Source: an uncultured Bacteroides sp. (GTDB lineage Bacteria > Bacteroidota > Bacteroidia > Bacteroidales > Bacteroidaceae). Taken from it: 64,000 bases of DNA. The notes beneath the pieces were generated by a model. That model searched no databases. It was not told the DNA's origin and saw only the letters and a program-made list of their open reading frames with translations. This document shows, in pieces, positions 17,387-27,412 of this stretch. The DNA is taken from the NCBI GenBank assembly GCA_958477465.1, contig CAUEFX010000005.1, positions 62,001-126,000 on the forward strand. The letters run 5' to 3'. Both the position numbers and the translations under genes were made by a program. Position 1 is the first letter of the stretch, and each line of letters begins with the position of its first letter.

Positions 17387-20300
17387 TTAAAAAAGCCCCT
17401 CTTTCGCTCCGAAAATGTGAGTCTTCCTATAAGTTTGAGGACTTTCGTTATACATGTTTTTAAAGCATTTACTGTAATAAGCGATAGAACTAAACCCTAC
17501 GCTATCGGCAATCTCACTAATATTTAAAGCTGTATTTTCTACAAGTAAGATTGCACTTCGTTTTAATCGAGTGTTAAGTATTAAGTTATTAGGTGTCTGT
17601 CCGGTTATTGCTTTTATTTTATTGAACAAATTAGTTCTGGCCATTCCCATTTCTTGAGCAAAAGAATTAATTGTGAAATCCGGATTACTGATATTGTTTT
17701 CTATAATTTCCATTGCTTTTTCCAGTATATTTTTATCAATGTCATTACTGGCAAGTGATTGTATATTCACGATTTCATTTGATTGTTTGAATTTTTCTTG
17801 CAACAGTTTTCTGCTTTTAATCAGATTGTTACAACGGGCAACAAGTAAATTGATATTGAATGGTTTTAATATATAATCATCGGCTCCGGTTTGATAACCT
17901 TCCATGGTGTATTTTATAGAGATATTGGCCGTCAAAAGTACAATCGGAATGTGACAGGTGTTATAGTCGTTCTTTAATTTCTTGCATAGCTGTATACCGG
18001 AAAGTTCAGGCATAATAACATCACTTAAAATGATATCCGGAATCTCTTTTTGCGCAAGTAGCAAACCCTCTTTTCCATTCGATGCAGTTAATAAGTTATA
18101 AGAGTTGGCAAATACATTGCAGAGCAGGTTTCTGATATCATCATTATCTTCGACGATAAGCATTGTCGATTCGTGATTGTTCTCTGATATTGCATTATGC
18201 CAGTCAGATTCTGTATGGATCATGCTTATTGATTCAGGATCTATTATTTGGTTACATTCATTTTTGTCATCTTTTATTTTATCTTTAGAAAAGTGGGCAT
18301 AACCCAATTTTAAATAAATTGAAAATCTGCTTCCCTGTTCAGGTATACTCTTCATTACAATTTTCCCATGGTGCAGTTCTATGATAGCCTTGCTTAAAGC
18401 CAATCCGATACCGGTTCCTGTTGCTTCCGGATGGGTGAGATTGTTGGATGCCTGGTAAAAATATTCGAATATGTTTTGCTGGTCTTCTTTATTGATGCCA
18501 CATCCGTTATCTTCTACACCGAAAACAACATAGTCTTCTTCTATGTTGATGAAAATTTTGATGATTCCGTAATCTTTGGTATATTTAAAGGCATTAGACA
18601 ACAAATTGTTAACGACTTTCTGCATGTGTTTACTATCATACCATACATCCAGTTCATTTATCTTTTTCGTGAAAATGAACTCAATATTCCGTTTGTCTGC
18701 ATAAGGTTTGAAAAGCAGATAGTTTTCGTATAAGAAATTGATAATATTATTCTTCGACACAGCGATTTTGAGCTGTTTGCTTTCTTGCTTTCTAAAATCC
18801 AGCAATTCGGAAATAAGTTGTTTTAGCTGTAGACTGTTTTTGTAGATATTCAAGATTCTGCGATAATTGTCGGGTACTTGCTGGTCTGGAGATTGCAATA
18901 GCAGCTCAATCTCACCAATGATGAGAGTTAGTGGAGTTTTGAATTCATGAGAGATATTAGTGAAAAAGCTAAGTTTAAACTGAGTTTTTTCCTCATTATC
19001 CTGTAGCCGCTTCTTCTCATATTTAATGATTTGCTTTAGTTTGGTCCTTGCTTTGTGAGAATGCGACAGGTAAAAAATGACTGATGTGATAATCATTATA
19101 TAAATAAGGATGGCCAAAGGGCTTTTATAGAATGGGGGCAGAATTTCTATTTCAATGCTTGTCTGCTCGGCCGAAGGATGGGTAATTCCCTCTTTTGAGG
19201 ATAATATGAGGGTATATTTGCCTGCCGGTAGATTGGAATAGGTGATAGAGTTGAATCGGTTGGTATTAATCCACTCGTCGGAATATCCTTTCAGACAATA
19301 ATAGATATCTTGCTGTTGCTGCGTGTAATTCAGAGTCGTGAATTGAATGCTGAAAACACTTTGGCTGGCATTTAGTGTGATTTGTCCGGTGTAGTATAAT
19401 GCTTTAGTCAGAATTCCTGTTCGATCACCGACATGAACTTCTTTGTTATTGACAAGCAGGCGGTAGGGAATAATTTTTTTATCTTCTTGTTTGATTTTGT
19501 TTTCCTGTTTAAAAGACAATAAACCGTTGATGCTTCCAAGAAAAATCTCGTTGTCTCTTGTTTTACATAATGAATATTCATTAAAGCCGGTAACAGGCAG
19601 TCCGGTAGCACTGGAGCAGTTAATGATTTCTTTACTTTTCGTATTGAACAGAGAATAGCCTTGATTGTTTAATATAAGCATTTTTCCGGCTTCAAGTTCG
19701 GTTATACCGTATATGCAGTCACTTTGCAAGCCATCTTTTTGTGACACGAACTTTTCAAATTTCTGCTCTTCTCTATTGAATCTGTAGAGGCCGTTTCCCC
19801 AAGTTGCCAGCCAAAGCTCTTTCTGGCTATCTTCAAAAATGTAAACTGTGACGTTGTGCCTGTTAGGGGAGGACGATTTGTCTTCATCAAAGAATTTCGT
19901 TAAAGAGTGACTGTTCAGATTATAGGAATACAAAAACTCTCCTGTCACAATCCATAAGGTAGATGAGTGGTCAATGAACAAATCTGTTGCATAGGCAATC
20001 CCTTCTGTTTGGGAATCTCTTTGAAAGAGTTGTTGGAATTGGTTTGTTTTGGGATCGAACAGGCAGACACCCGAATAAGTTGAGATAAAGAGTTTTTCTT
20101 TGTATGGAATTATATCTGAGATGATATTGGATGGTAGGGAATTCGAATCTTTTTCATTGTGGTAGAAACGTGTCATTTTATTATTCTTGAGTTCAAGTTT
20201 GTTTAATCCGTCACGCGTACCTATCCATAAAATATGATTGTGTTCATCCAGGTAGAGACTTTTAACTTTATTGTTGGACAAACTGTTCTTATTTTTTTCT

Positions 20301-21412
20301 TGTTTGTACCAGGTGAATTTTTTGTTTTTTCTGTCAAAATAGTTAACTCCACCTCCTTCTGTCGCTATCCAAAGGTTTCCGGAGATATCTTCAATCATTT
20401 TTCCGATTACCGGGAAACTCAAACCTTTTTCTTCCGTAGACGAATTTTTGTATAAGGTGTATATCTGACAGGCGGGATTGAAGTAGTTGACTCCACCAAA
20501 ATATGATCCGATCCAGATATTACCTTGATTATCATTAGTAATACACGTTATTGAAGAATGATTGAGACTTCCCGGTTTCTCATCGGCCTCATATAAGGTG
20601 AATTGGCCGGTATTCATATTGAGTTTGTTCAATCCGGCTGATGTGGCTATCCAAAGGTCACCTTTATCATCCTCACAGCAACTGCGTACATTGTTTGAAG
20701 CGATTGTATTGCTGTCTTGCCTATAAATATGTTTTAATGTGTTTTCTTTGTAACAGTAGAGACCGTCTTCCATCGTACAGACCCATATATTTTTTTGAGA
20801 GTCCTGATAGATTTCGGTCACCTCACTTGGTATCTGTATCTCTTTCGTATGCTCACCTGATAGGATAATTAGCCCATGTTGCTTAGTACCAATCCATAGA
20901 TCGTTATTGATAAAGCTCAATACATTAATTTTTATATGCGGGTTATCCAATTCATAATAGAGTGACGATTTCCCGTTTTCGTAAGATAGGATTTTGTTGT
21001 TGGTTGCAATATAGAGTCTGTCGTGATATGTGATGGTAGATACGTTATCATGAATCAAAGTAGAGAACTGTTCTTTCTCTAAATTGAATGCAGATATGCC
21101 TTGCGAACCTTGAATATAGATTTCTCCGTGATGATTGCCACATATCTTTTGAATACTGTTGTAGAGCAGACTGTTTAAATTGTCCTCTTCCGATTTGTAA
21201 ATTGTAACGGTTGTTCCGTTATATAGGTTCAAGCCTTCTCTGGTGCCGATCCATATAAATCCTCGCTCGTCCTGATAAATAGAAGTAACGGTATGATGTG
21301 AAAGCCCGTTTTCTATTTTTAAACTGCTGAAGAATATATTCTGTTCTTGGGCATATAAATGGTGAGTCAGAAAAATCAGAAATACAAAAAATATAGAAAA
21401 TGTTTTTCTCAT
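17387..21412 (-). CDS. Hybrid two-component system regulator (HTCS) of the adjacent PUL
   Basis: A 1341-residue one-protein signalling system. In order: signal peptide (1-19); a periplasmic sensor of about 14 reg_prop blades (repeated WIGT and LWIAT motifs) and a Y_Y_Y domain to about residue 770; one transmembrane helix near 775; a histidine kinase with the phospho-acceptor in NISHEFKTPLTL near residue 820 and an ATPase with DNGCGI and GTGIGLAL; a receiver domain with the acceptor aspartate in IILSDVIMPELSG near 1130; and a C-terminal AraC-type helix-turn-helix. The start is the ATG at 21412, because the earlier frame start lies in the promoter (21437-21467). It is divergent from the GH95-SusC-SusD genes, the normal position for a regulator that senses a glycan fragment and activates them. 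Confidence 0.95.
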   Translation of the reverse strand: MRKTFSIFFVFLIFLTHHLYAQEQNIFFSSLKIENGLSHHTVTSIYQDERGFIWIGTREGLNLYNGTTVTIYKSEEDNLNSLLYNSIQKICGNHHGEIYIQGSQGISAFNLEKEQFSTLIHDNVSTITYHDRLYIATNNKILSYENGKSSLYYELDNPHIKINVLSFINNDLWIGTKQHGLIILSGEHTKEIQIPSEVTEIYQDSQKNIWVCTMEDGLYCYKENTLKHIYRQDSNTIASNNVRSCCEDDKGDLWIATSAGLNKLNMNTGQFTLYEADEKPGSLNHSSITCITNDNQGNIWIGSYFGGVNYFNPACQIYTLYKNSSTEEKGLSFPVIGKMIEDISGNLWIATEGGGVNYFDRKNKKFTWYKQEKNKNSLSNNKVKSLYLDEHNHILWIGTRDGLNKLELKNNKMTRFYHNEKDSNSLPSNIISDIIPYKEKLFISTYSGVCLFDPKTNQFQQLFQRDSQTEGIAYATDLFIDHSSTLWIVTGEFLYSYNLNSHSLTKFFDEDKSSSPNRHNVTVYIFEDSQKELWLATWGNGLYRFNREEQKFEKFVSQKDGLQSDCIYGITELEAGKMLILNNQGYSLFNTKSKEIINCSSATGLPVTGFNEYSLCKTRDNEIFLGSINGLLSFKQENKIKQEDKKIIPYRLLVNNKEVHVGDRTGILTKALYYTGQITLNASQSVFSIQFTTLNYTQQQQDIYYCLKGYSDEWINTNRFNSITYSNLPAGKYTLILSSKEGITHPSAEQTSIEIEILPPFYKSPLAILIYIMIITSVIFYLSHSHKARTKLKQIIKYEKKRLQDNEEKTQFKLSFFTNISHEFKTPLTLIIGEIELLLQSPDQQVPDNYRRILNIYKNSLQLKQLISELLDFRKQESKQLKIAVSKNNIINFLYENYLLFKPYADKRNIEFIFTKKINELDVWYDSKHMQKVVNNLLSNAFKYTKDYGIIKIFINIEEDYVVFGVEDNGCGINKEDQQNIFEYFYQASNNLTHPEATGTGIGLALSKAIIELHHGKIVMKSIPEQGSRFSIYLKLGYAHFSKDKIKDDKNECNQIIDPESISMIHTESDWHNAISENNHESTMLIVEDNDDIRNLLCNVFANSYNLLTASNGKEGLLLAQKEIPDIILSDVIMPELSGIQLCKKLKNDYNTCHIPIVLLTANISIKYTMEGYQTGADDYILKPFNINLLVARCNNLIKSRKLLQEKFKQSNEIVNIQSLASNDIDKNILEKAMEIIENNISNPDFTINSFAQEMGMARTNLFNKIKAITGQTPNNLILNTRLKRSAILLVENTALNISEIADSVGFSSIAYYSKCFKNMYNESPQTYRKTHIFGAKEGLF

Positions 21413-21436
21413 GATAGCATGTCGATGGTTGGTATG

Positions 21437-21467
21437 CAAATTTAAATCTTTTGTTGTTTTAGTGCAA
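21437..21467 (-). promoter_or_regulatory. Promoter of the hybrid regulator
   Basis: On the minus strand ATTG, a 20-bp spacer, then TAAATTTG (21437-21444). It would start the transcript about 20 nt before the ATG at 21412. Confidence 0.6.
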
Positions 21468-21496
21468 TAGGAGATTGAATCTATCTTTTTCTTTGT

Positions 21497-21535
21497 TTTG
21501 TAAAATAGTCCATTTCTTTTGTACTATTTTGCAAA
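21497..21535. promoter_or_regulatory. Inverted repeat, candidate HTCS operator
   Basis: Arms TTTGTAAAATAGTCC (21497-21511) and GTACTATTTTGCAAA (21521-21535) match at 13 of 15 positions as an inverted repeat with a 9-bp spacer. It lies between the divergent promoters, upstream of both predicted transcription starts. Confidence 0.6.
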
Positions 21536-21611
21536 TTCCTTTTTTTTACAAAGCCAGATCATAGTAAAAACAATATGAACTATTCTTAAAGTGGTCTATT
21601 TACCCTTCGTT

Positions 21612-21619
21612 TACTTTTG
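21612..21619 (+). promoter_or_regulatory. -7 box (TACTTTTG) for the PUL operon
   Basis: Exact TAnnTTTG match about 25 nt before the GH95 ATG at 21645. There is no good -33 TTTG, as expected for a promoter that needs an activator. Confidence 0.55.
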
Positions 21620-21644
21620 CCATCGAATAATAAAAGTCAATGGT

Positions 21645-24191
21645 ATGAAGAAACATTTCTTTTTTATTTCCGGTTTGTTTATTCTTGGCTCCATAAAGGC
21701 GCAAAACAATCTTAAACTCTGGTACACGAAACCTGCTGAAGTTTGGGAAGAAGCGTTACCGCTTGGTAATGGTTTTTTGGGAGCGATGGATTACGGAAAC
21801 CCTAAACAAGAAACCTTTCAGTTGAATGAAAAAACACTCTGGTCTGGTTTCCCTAATGATGGGCTGAATATCAATAGTAAAAACGCAATACCTCTTATTC
21901 GGGAGAAAATAGATGCAGAGGATTATAAGGGGGCTGCCGATCTGTGGATTAATAATTGTCAGGGACCTTATACTGCACGATATTTACCGATGGCTGATTT
22001 GCATATTGATATGCCATCATCCGCAAATGTTGAGATTGGTAGCCGGGAATTGGATATTTCTAAAGCTATATCTTCTGTTGATTTTACGTTGAATCACATA
22101 CCCTGTAAGAGGACTTCTTTCATATCCTATCCGGACAGGATTATGGTAATACGATATGAATCTGCAAAGAAAGGTACTTTTAACTTCGATGTCTCGATGA
22201 AGTCATTATTAAAGTATAAGGTAGCATGCAAAGCTGATGACTATATGGTGATGGAAGGCATGGCACCGAGTTTTGTTCCATTTGCGGAAAAAGATTCAGC
22301 TTTGATTCGTTATGAAGATCATTTGGGCAAAGGATTGCAGTTTCAGGTACATGTGAAGGTACTTGCCGATGGCGGTGAGGTTTGTAGGCACAATGAGTCT
22401 GTACTTTCAGTGCGGAACGCACGCAATGTGACAATTGTGTTATCGGGGCTGACGAGCTATAATGATTTTAATAGATTCCCCATCTATGATAAACATAGAG
22501 TATCTGCGGAGAATGAAGAATGGATTCGAAAGGCAGTTTCCAAGGGGTATGACTTATTGTTGTCATCTCATATAGAAGATTATCAATCACTGTTTTCTCA
22601 GCTTGAAATAAGCATAGGAAAGTCTGCTGCTACTCCCCGAAATACGCTTGAACTATTAAAGAACAGAAAGACGTCGGATACTGAGATTTATGGTTTATTG
22701 TATCAATATGGACGTTATCTTACTATCGCTTCCTCCAGGCCCGGGGCTCTGCCCTCCAATCTGCAGGGAATGTGGAATAATGTGCTGGTCCCTAAATGGG
22801 GATGTAATTATACAACAGATATTAATCTTGAAATGAACTATTGGCTGGCGGAACCTACCGGTTTGTCCGAGTGTCATAAACCATTATTGGATTTTATAGA
22901 AACACTGTCTATCAGTGGTGAAAAAACGGCGAAAACAAACTATGGCATTCCGGAAGGATGGATGGTACATGGCAATTCGGATGCTTGGGGGCAAAGTGTC
23001 CCTCAAGGCGGATATGACAAGGATTATGAGGTAAGAGCAGCCCGGTGGACATGCTGGCAGATGGCAGGAGTATGGTTGGCGCAACATTTATGGGAACATT
23101 ATGATTTCAATAGGGACACAATATATTTAAAATCTTTCGCTTATCCTTTGATGAAGGGGGCTGCCAGATTTGCATTAAACTGGTTGTATGAAGACAGAGA
23201 AACCGGTTATTTGGTAACCAGTCCTTCTTCTTCACCCGAAAATAGATTCTGGTATGTGGATAAGGATGGAAAGAAACAAGTTGGTGAGATCAGCAAGGCA
23301 GCTACAATGGATATGGCCTTGCTTTGGGATTTATTTACTAATTGTATGGAAGCAGCCCGGGTCTTAGGGATAGATACCGAATTTGCTGAACGGCTGGAAC
23401 GAAGCAGGTCAGAGCTTTTGCCTATGCAAATAGGAAAATATGGACAGCTTCAGGAGTGGTCTAAGGATTTTGAGGAGTGCGAGATGCACCATCGTCATCT
23501 GTCTCATCTCTTCGGACTGTATCCGGGAAAACAGATTGTTCCGCGAAGAGACCCGTTACTGGCTGCTGCCGCCAGAACAACCTTATTGAGGCGTGGAGAT
23601 AAGGGACCCGGGTGGGATATGGCATGGAAGGTTTGTCTTTGGAGCCGTCTGGAAAAGGCTGAAAAGGCGATAGAGGTACTTGAACATGGCCTGAATTATG
23701 TCGATCCGCATTTGAAGGATAAACAGGCTGGAGGGCTTTATCCTAATCTGTTTGCAGCTTATCCTCCTTTTCAGATTGATGCGAACTGTGGAGTTGTGGC
23801 CGGTATGACAGAGATGCTGTTGCAGAGTTATGCAAACGAACTGTTCCTGCTTCCTGCATTACCGGAAAAATGGGATTGCGGTTATGTGAAGGGGCTGAGG
23901 GCGAGAGGAAATTTTAAGATTGATATGAGTTGGAAGGAACATCAGGTTACAGAACTGATTATAGAGTCTTTATCCGGGGAGGATTGTATAATCCGCACTT
24001 TTACGCCATTGGAATCGGAGGATGTGCATTTGAAAGCAATGGCAGAGGAAAAGATTAAAAGAAATCCTGAAAATAAGTTTCTGGTGAATACAAATGAACC
24101 GATAGATGGATTGCAATATAAACAAACTTATGTTTATTCTTTTACAACCGAGAAAAATAGAACTTACAAATTCAAATTAAAAAACAGATGA
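21645..24191 (+). CDS. GH95 family alpha-L-fucosidase / alpha-L-galactosidase
   Basis: An 848-residue exported glycoside hydrolase; the ATG at 21645 opens a signal peptide (1-19, ending SIKAQ). The N-terminal beta domain starts with LWYTKPAEVWEEALPLGNG, the usual opening of GH95. The catalytic helical barrel contains YTTDINLEMNYWLAE, then LQEWSKDFEE with the likely catalytic acid, HHRHLSHLFGLYPG, and QIDANCGVVAG with the conserved aspartate. GH95 enzymes invert alpha-1,2-L-fucose or alpha-L-galactose caps. In the described family the first motif usually has two asparagines (N-I-N); here the first is aspartate. Its stop overlaps the start of the SusC gene (ATGA), so the two are translationally coupled. 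Confidence 0.9.
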   Translation: MKKHFFFISGLFILGSIKAQNNLKLWYTKPAEVWEEALPLGNGFLGAMDYGNPKQETFQLNEKTLWSGFPNDGLNINSKNAIPLIREKIDAEDYKGAADLWINNCQGPYTARYLPMADLHIDMPSSANVEIGSRELDISKAISSVDFTLNHIPCKRTSFISYPDRIMVIRYESAKKGTFNFDVSMKSLLKYKVACKADDYMVMEGMAPSFVPFAEKDSALIRYEDHLGKGLQFQVHVKVLADGGEVCRHNESVLSVRNARNVTIVLSGLTSYNDFNRFPIYDKHRVSAENEEWIRKAVSKGYDLLLSSHIEDYQSLFSQLEISIGKSAATPRNTLELLKNRKTSDTEIYGLLYQYGRYLTIASSRPGALPSNLQGMWNNVLVPKWGCNYTTDINLEMNYWLAEPTGLSECHKPLLDFIETLSISGEKTAKTNYGIPEGWMVHGNSDAWGQSVPQGGYDKDYEVRAARWTCWQMAGVWLAQHLWEHYDFNRDTIYLKSFAYPLMKGAARFALNWLYEDRETGYLVTSPSSSPENRFWYVDKDGKKQVGEISKAATMDMALLWDLFTNCMEAARVLGIDTEFAERLERSRSELLPMQIGKYGQLQEWSKDFEECEMHHRHLSHLFGLYPGKQIVPRRDPLLAAAARTTLLRRGDKGPGWDMAWKVCLWSRLEKAEKAIEVLEHGLNYVDPHLKDKQAGGLYPNLFAAYPPFQIDANCGVVAGMTEMLLQSYANELFLLPALPEKWDCGYVKGLRARGNFKIDMSWKEHQVTELIIESLSGEDCIIRTFTPLESEDVHLKAMAEEKIKRNPENKFLVNTNEPIDGLQYKQTYVYSFTTEKNRTYKFKLKNR

Positions 24192-27100
24192 GTATTATGA
24201 AAGACAGGGTGATTAATCTTAAACACGTAGTTTTTTTATGCTTCTGTATATGTACTCAATGGATGAGTGCCCAGAAGCAGGTGAGTGGAGTTGTTTTTGA
24301 CGATCAGGGCGAGAAACTGATTGGAGTAACGGTACAAATAAAAAACTCCAAGCAAGGTGGTACCATAACAGACATGAATGGTAACTTCAAAATTGAGTCT
24401 GCTTCCACAAAGGATGTACTGGTTTTTACTTATGTCGGGTATAAGACTTTGGAACGTCAGGTATCCTGGAATACCCCAATGAAAATAAAATTGGAGAGTG
24501 ATAACGTTTTCTTGGATGAGATTGTGGTGGTAGGCTATCAGGATATGAAGCGGAAAGATTTGACAGGATCGGTTGGAAAAGTTGAGATTGAAGACCTGCA
24601 AAAGGTGTCGGTTCCGAATTTTGACCAGGCGTTGGCCGGGCGTGTTGCCGGTGTACAGGTCAGTTCTTCCGAGGGTATGCCCGGAGCAAGTATGAATATT
24701 GTGATACGCGGCAATAACTCATTGACACAAGAAAACTCTCCTTTGTACGTCATTGATGGTTTCCCGTGTGAAGATCCGGAAATTGCTTCAACTTTAAGTC
24801 CAAACGATATCCAGTCTTTGGATATATTGAAGGATGCCTCTGCAACGGCTATTTATGGAGCTCGTGGTGCGAATGGTGTCATTATGATAACAACCAAGAA
24901 AGGGGTAGCCGGAAAGATGAAAATCAATTATAATATGTCGGCCGGAGTGCAGAATCTTTCCAAGAAGTTAGAGATGATGAATGCGTATGAATTTGTGAAA
25001 CTGCAATCGGAGATATATACCCAGGCTGAGATGGAGAGCGATAATGGGTATTTCCAGACTTACGAGGGGAAAAAATACACATTGGAGGATTACAGAAATG
25101 TCCCGCAGTATGATTGGCAGGACATGATTTTTCAGTCTGCCTGGCAACAAAGCCATAATGTATCATTGAGCGGCGGTACTGAAGATACAAGATATAACGG
25201 TTCTGTTTCTTTTTATGATCAGGATGGAATTGTCATCAAGTCTAATTATCAGAAAATGAACGGACGGTTGAATCTGGTCATAAAAAAGAATAAGTTGACT
25301 GCCAATATCACGGGCAATTATTCTCATACGGTATCTACAGGTGCCAGTCCGTCGCAGAATAATTATAGCGGAATGAATAACCTATTTTATAGTGTATGGG
25401 GATATCGTCCGGTGACTACTCCGAACAAACCTCTGGAAAGCCTGAGGAATAATATTATGGATGATGGCGTTAACCAGCTTATTGATTATCGTTTTAATCC
25501 TATTCTTTCATTGGAGAATGAATATAGCAAACGTTTTTATACGGGATTCAATGTGAATGCTTATGTGGAATACGAAATAATAAAAGGATTGAGAGTGAAA
25601 GTCTCAGGAATTTATAGTTCGGATGACCGAAGAAATGAAAGTTTTAATAACTCCAAGACAAAAAACGGATATCCGGGTTCTACAAGTGGCGTAAATGCTT
25701 ATTTGGGAGTGAATAAGAGAGATACTTGGTTGAATGAAAACACGGTGTCTTATAATACCACATTTCAAAAGAAGCATCATTTAAGTACATTGGCCGGCAT
25801 TACTATGCAGTCGTCCACATACAAGGCAAATACTCAGAATATGAAACAAATTCCGTTTGAAAGTCTGGGTATGGCGGGTATGGCTTTGGGAGAACCGTCT
25901 TCTACCTCTTCATTGATTCAGGAAAATTCGCTGTTGTCTTATTTGGCACGTGCCAATTATAATTATGCATCAAAGTACTATCTGACTGTATCATTCCGTG
26001 CCGATGGTTCTTCAAAATTTGATAAAGACAACCGTTGGGGATATTTCCCTTCAATGTCTGCAGCATGGAATATTTCAAATGAAAAGTTCTTTAAACCGGC
26101 TAAAAAGATTATCAATAACTTGAAATTGAGAGCCGGCTGGGGTCAGACCGGAAACAACCGTATCGGTGATTATGATAGATTTGCATTATTGGATATGATG
26201 AGAGGAAACTCCGGAAACTATACATTGTCAAATGGTCTGATACATGCTGTATATCCGGATAACAACACACCGACTAATGCCGGAGTTGTTCCTATCAGGC
26301 TTGCCAATAAAGATTTGAAATGGGAGACAACAAGCCAGACTAATATTGGATTGGATATTTCACTGTTTAACAGCCGGGTTAATTTAACACTTGATTGGTA
26401 TAAGAAAATAACTTCCGATTTGCTTTACTATACGGAGATTCCGTTGACTTCAGGCTTTGGTGGAGCAACTAAGAATATTGGTAAGGTGGATAATACAGGT
26501 CTTGAATTTACATTGAATACTGTAAACATCAAAACGAAGAATTTCCAATGGACATCCAATTTTAATATTGCATTTAATAGAAACAAGGTGAAAGAGCTGG
26601 CAGAGGGGGTAACAGCAAAGACTTCCATAGCTTCCTTTGATAACAATTACAACACGATGCCCAGTTATGTCGCCAAAGTAGGATATCCTATAGGTATGAT
26701 GTATGGCTATCTCTATGAAGGTACGTACAAATTGGATGACTTCAATACTGTAGGAAGCGATTATGTCCTGAAAACAGGTGTCCCTTATTTTTCGGTTGGT
26801 GGAAAAGAAGGTGTTAAGCCGGGGTATCCTAAATATAAAGATATTAACGGTGATGGTGTGATAGATGATAATGACCGGACTGTCATCGGACGGGGAGAAG
26901 CGCTTCATACGGGTGGTTTTACCAACAACTTTACTTATAAAGGTTTTGATTTAAGCATTTTCCTACAATGGAGCTATGGCAATGATATATTAAATGCAAA
27001 CCGCCTTATTTTCGAATCTACCTTTAATAAACGGAAAAACCTGAATCAGTTTGCTTCATATGCCGATCGTTGGTCTATGGAGAATCAGGACAGTAATATT

Positions 27101-27400
27101 CCTTGTGTCAATTCCTCACCAAGCAATCGTGTATTCTCTTCGAGAGTGATCGAGGACGGTTCTTTCTTACGGATAAAGGATGTTGTATTGGGTTATTCTT
27201 TCCCAAAAAGTCTGTTGAAGAAAATGTCAATAGACAAACTTCGGGTTTTTGTTTCTGCTCAGAATCTGGTGACATTCACCTCTTATTCAGGATACGATCC
27301 GGAAGTCTCAGTCAGAAACTCGGCATTGACTCCCGGGTTAGACTACTCTGCTTATCCGCGGACAGTGAATTTCAATTTTGGTATAAATGTTGGATTTTAA
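24188..27400 (+). CDS. SusC/RagA-type TonB-dependent outer-membrane transporter
   Basis: A 1070-residue outer-membrane importer that works with SusD to take in oligosaccharides using TonB energy. It begins with a signal peptide (after the alternative ATG at 24197 the sequence is MKDRVINLKHVVFLC). A carboxypeptidase-regulatory-like domain follows (about 30-110). The TonB box DEIVVVGY is near residue 115, the plug domain about 120-240 (including PLYVIDGFP and ATAIYGARGANGVIMITTKKG), and the 22-strand barrel fills the rest, ending in the terminal aromatic pattern FGINVGF. The SusC signature is complete and the length normal. It overlaps the GH95 stop and is followed 12 bases later by SusD. Confidence 0.97.
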   Translation: MSIMKDRVINLKHVVFLCFCICTQWMSAQKQVSGVVFDDQGEKLIGVTVQIKNSKQGGTITDMNGNFKIESASTKDVLVFTYVGYKTLERQVSWNTPMKIKLESDNVFLDEIVVVGYQDMKRKDLTGSVGKVEIEDLQKVSVPNFDQALAGRVAGVQVSSSEGMPGASMNIVIRGNNSLTQENSPLYVIDGFPCEDPEIASTLSPNDIQSLDILKDASATAIYGARGANGVIMITTKKGVAGKMKINYNMSAGVQNLSKKLEMMNAYEFVKLQSEIYTQAEMESDNGYFQTYEGKKYTLEDYRNVPQYDWQDMIFQSAWQQSHNVSLSGGTEDTRYNGSVSFYDQDGIVIKSNYQKMNGRLNLVIKKNKLTANITGNYSHTVSTGASPSQNNYSGMNNLFYSVWGYRPVTTPNKPLESLRNNIMDDGVNQLIDYRFNPILSLENEYSKRFYTGFNVNAYVEYEIIKGLRVKVSGIYSSDDRRNESFNNSKTKNGYPGSTSGVNAYLGVNKRDTWLNENTVSYNTTFQKKHHLSTLAGITMQSSTYKANTQNMKQIPFESLGMAGMALGEPSSTSSLIQENSLLSYLARANYNYASKYYLTVSFRADGSSKFDKDNRWGYFPSMSAAWNISNEKFFKPAKKIINNLKLRAGWGQTGNNRIGDYDRFALLDMMRGNSGNYTLSNGLIHAVYPDNNTPTNAGVVPIRLANKDLKWETTSQTNIGLDISLFNSRVNLTLDWYKKITSDLLYYTEIPLTSGFGGATKNIGKVDNTGLEFTLNTVNIKTKNFQWTSNFNIAFNRNKVKELAEGVTAKTSIASFDNNYNTMPSYVAKVGYPIGMMYGYLYEGTYKLDDFNTVGSDYVLKTGVPYFSVGGKEGVKPGYPKYKDINGDGVIDDNDRTVIGRGEALHTGGFTNNFTYKGFDLSIFLQWSYGNDILNANRLIFESTFNKRKNLNQFASYADRWSMENQDSNIPCVNSSPSNRVFSSRVIEDGSFLRIKDVVLGYSFPKSLLKKMSIDKLRVFVSAQNLVTFTSYSGYDPEVSVRNSALTPGLDYSAYPRTVNFNFGINVGF

Positions 27401-27412
27401 AAATAGAAAGAT

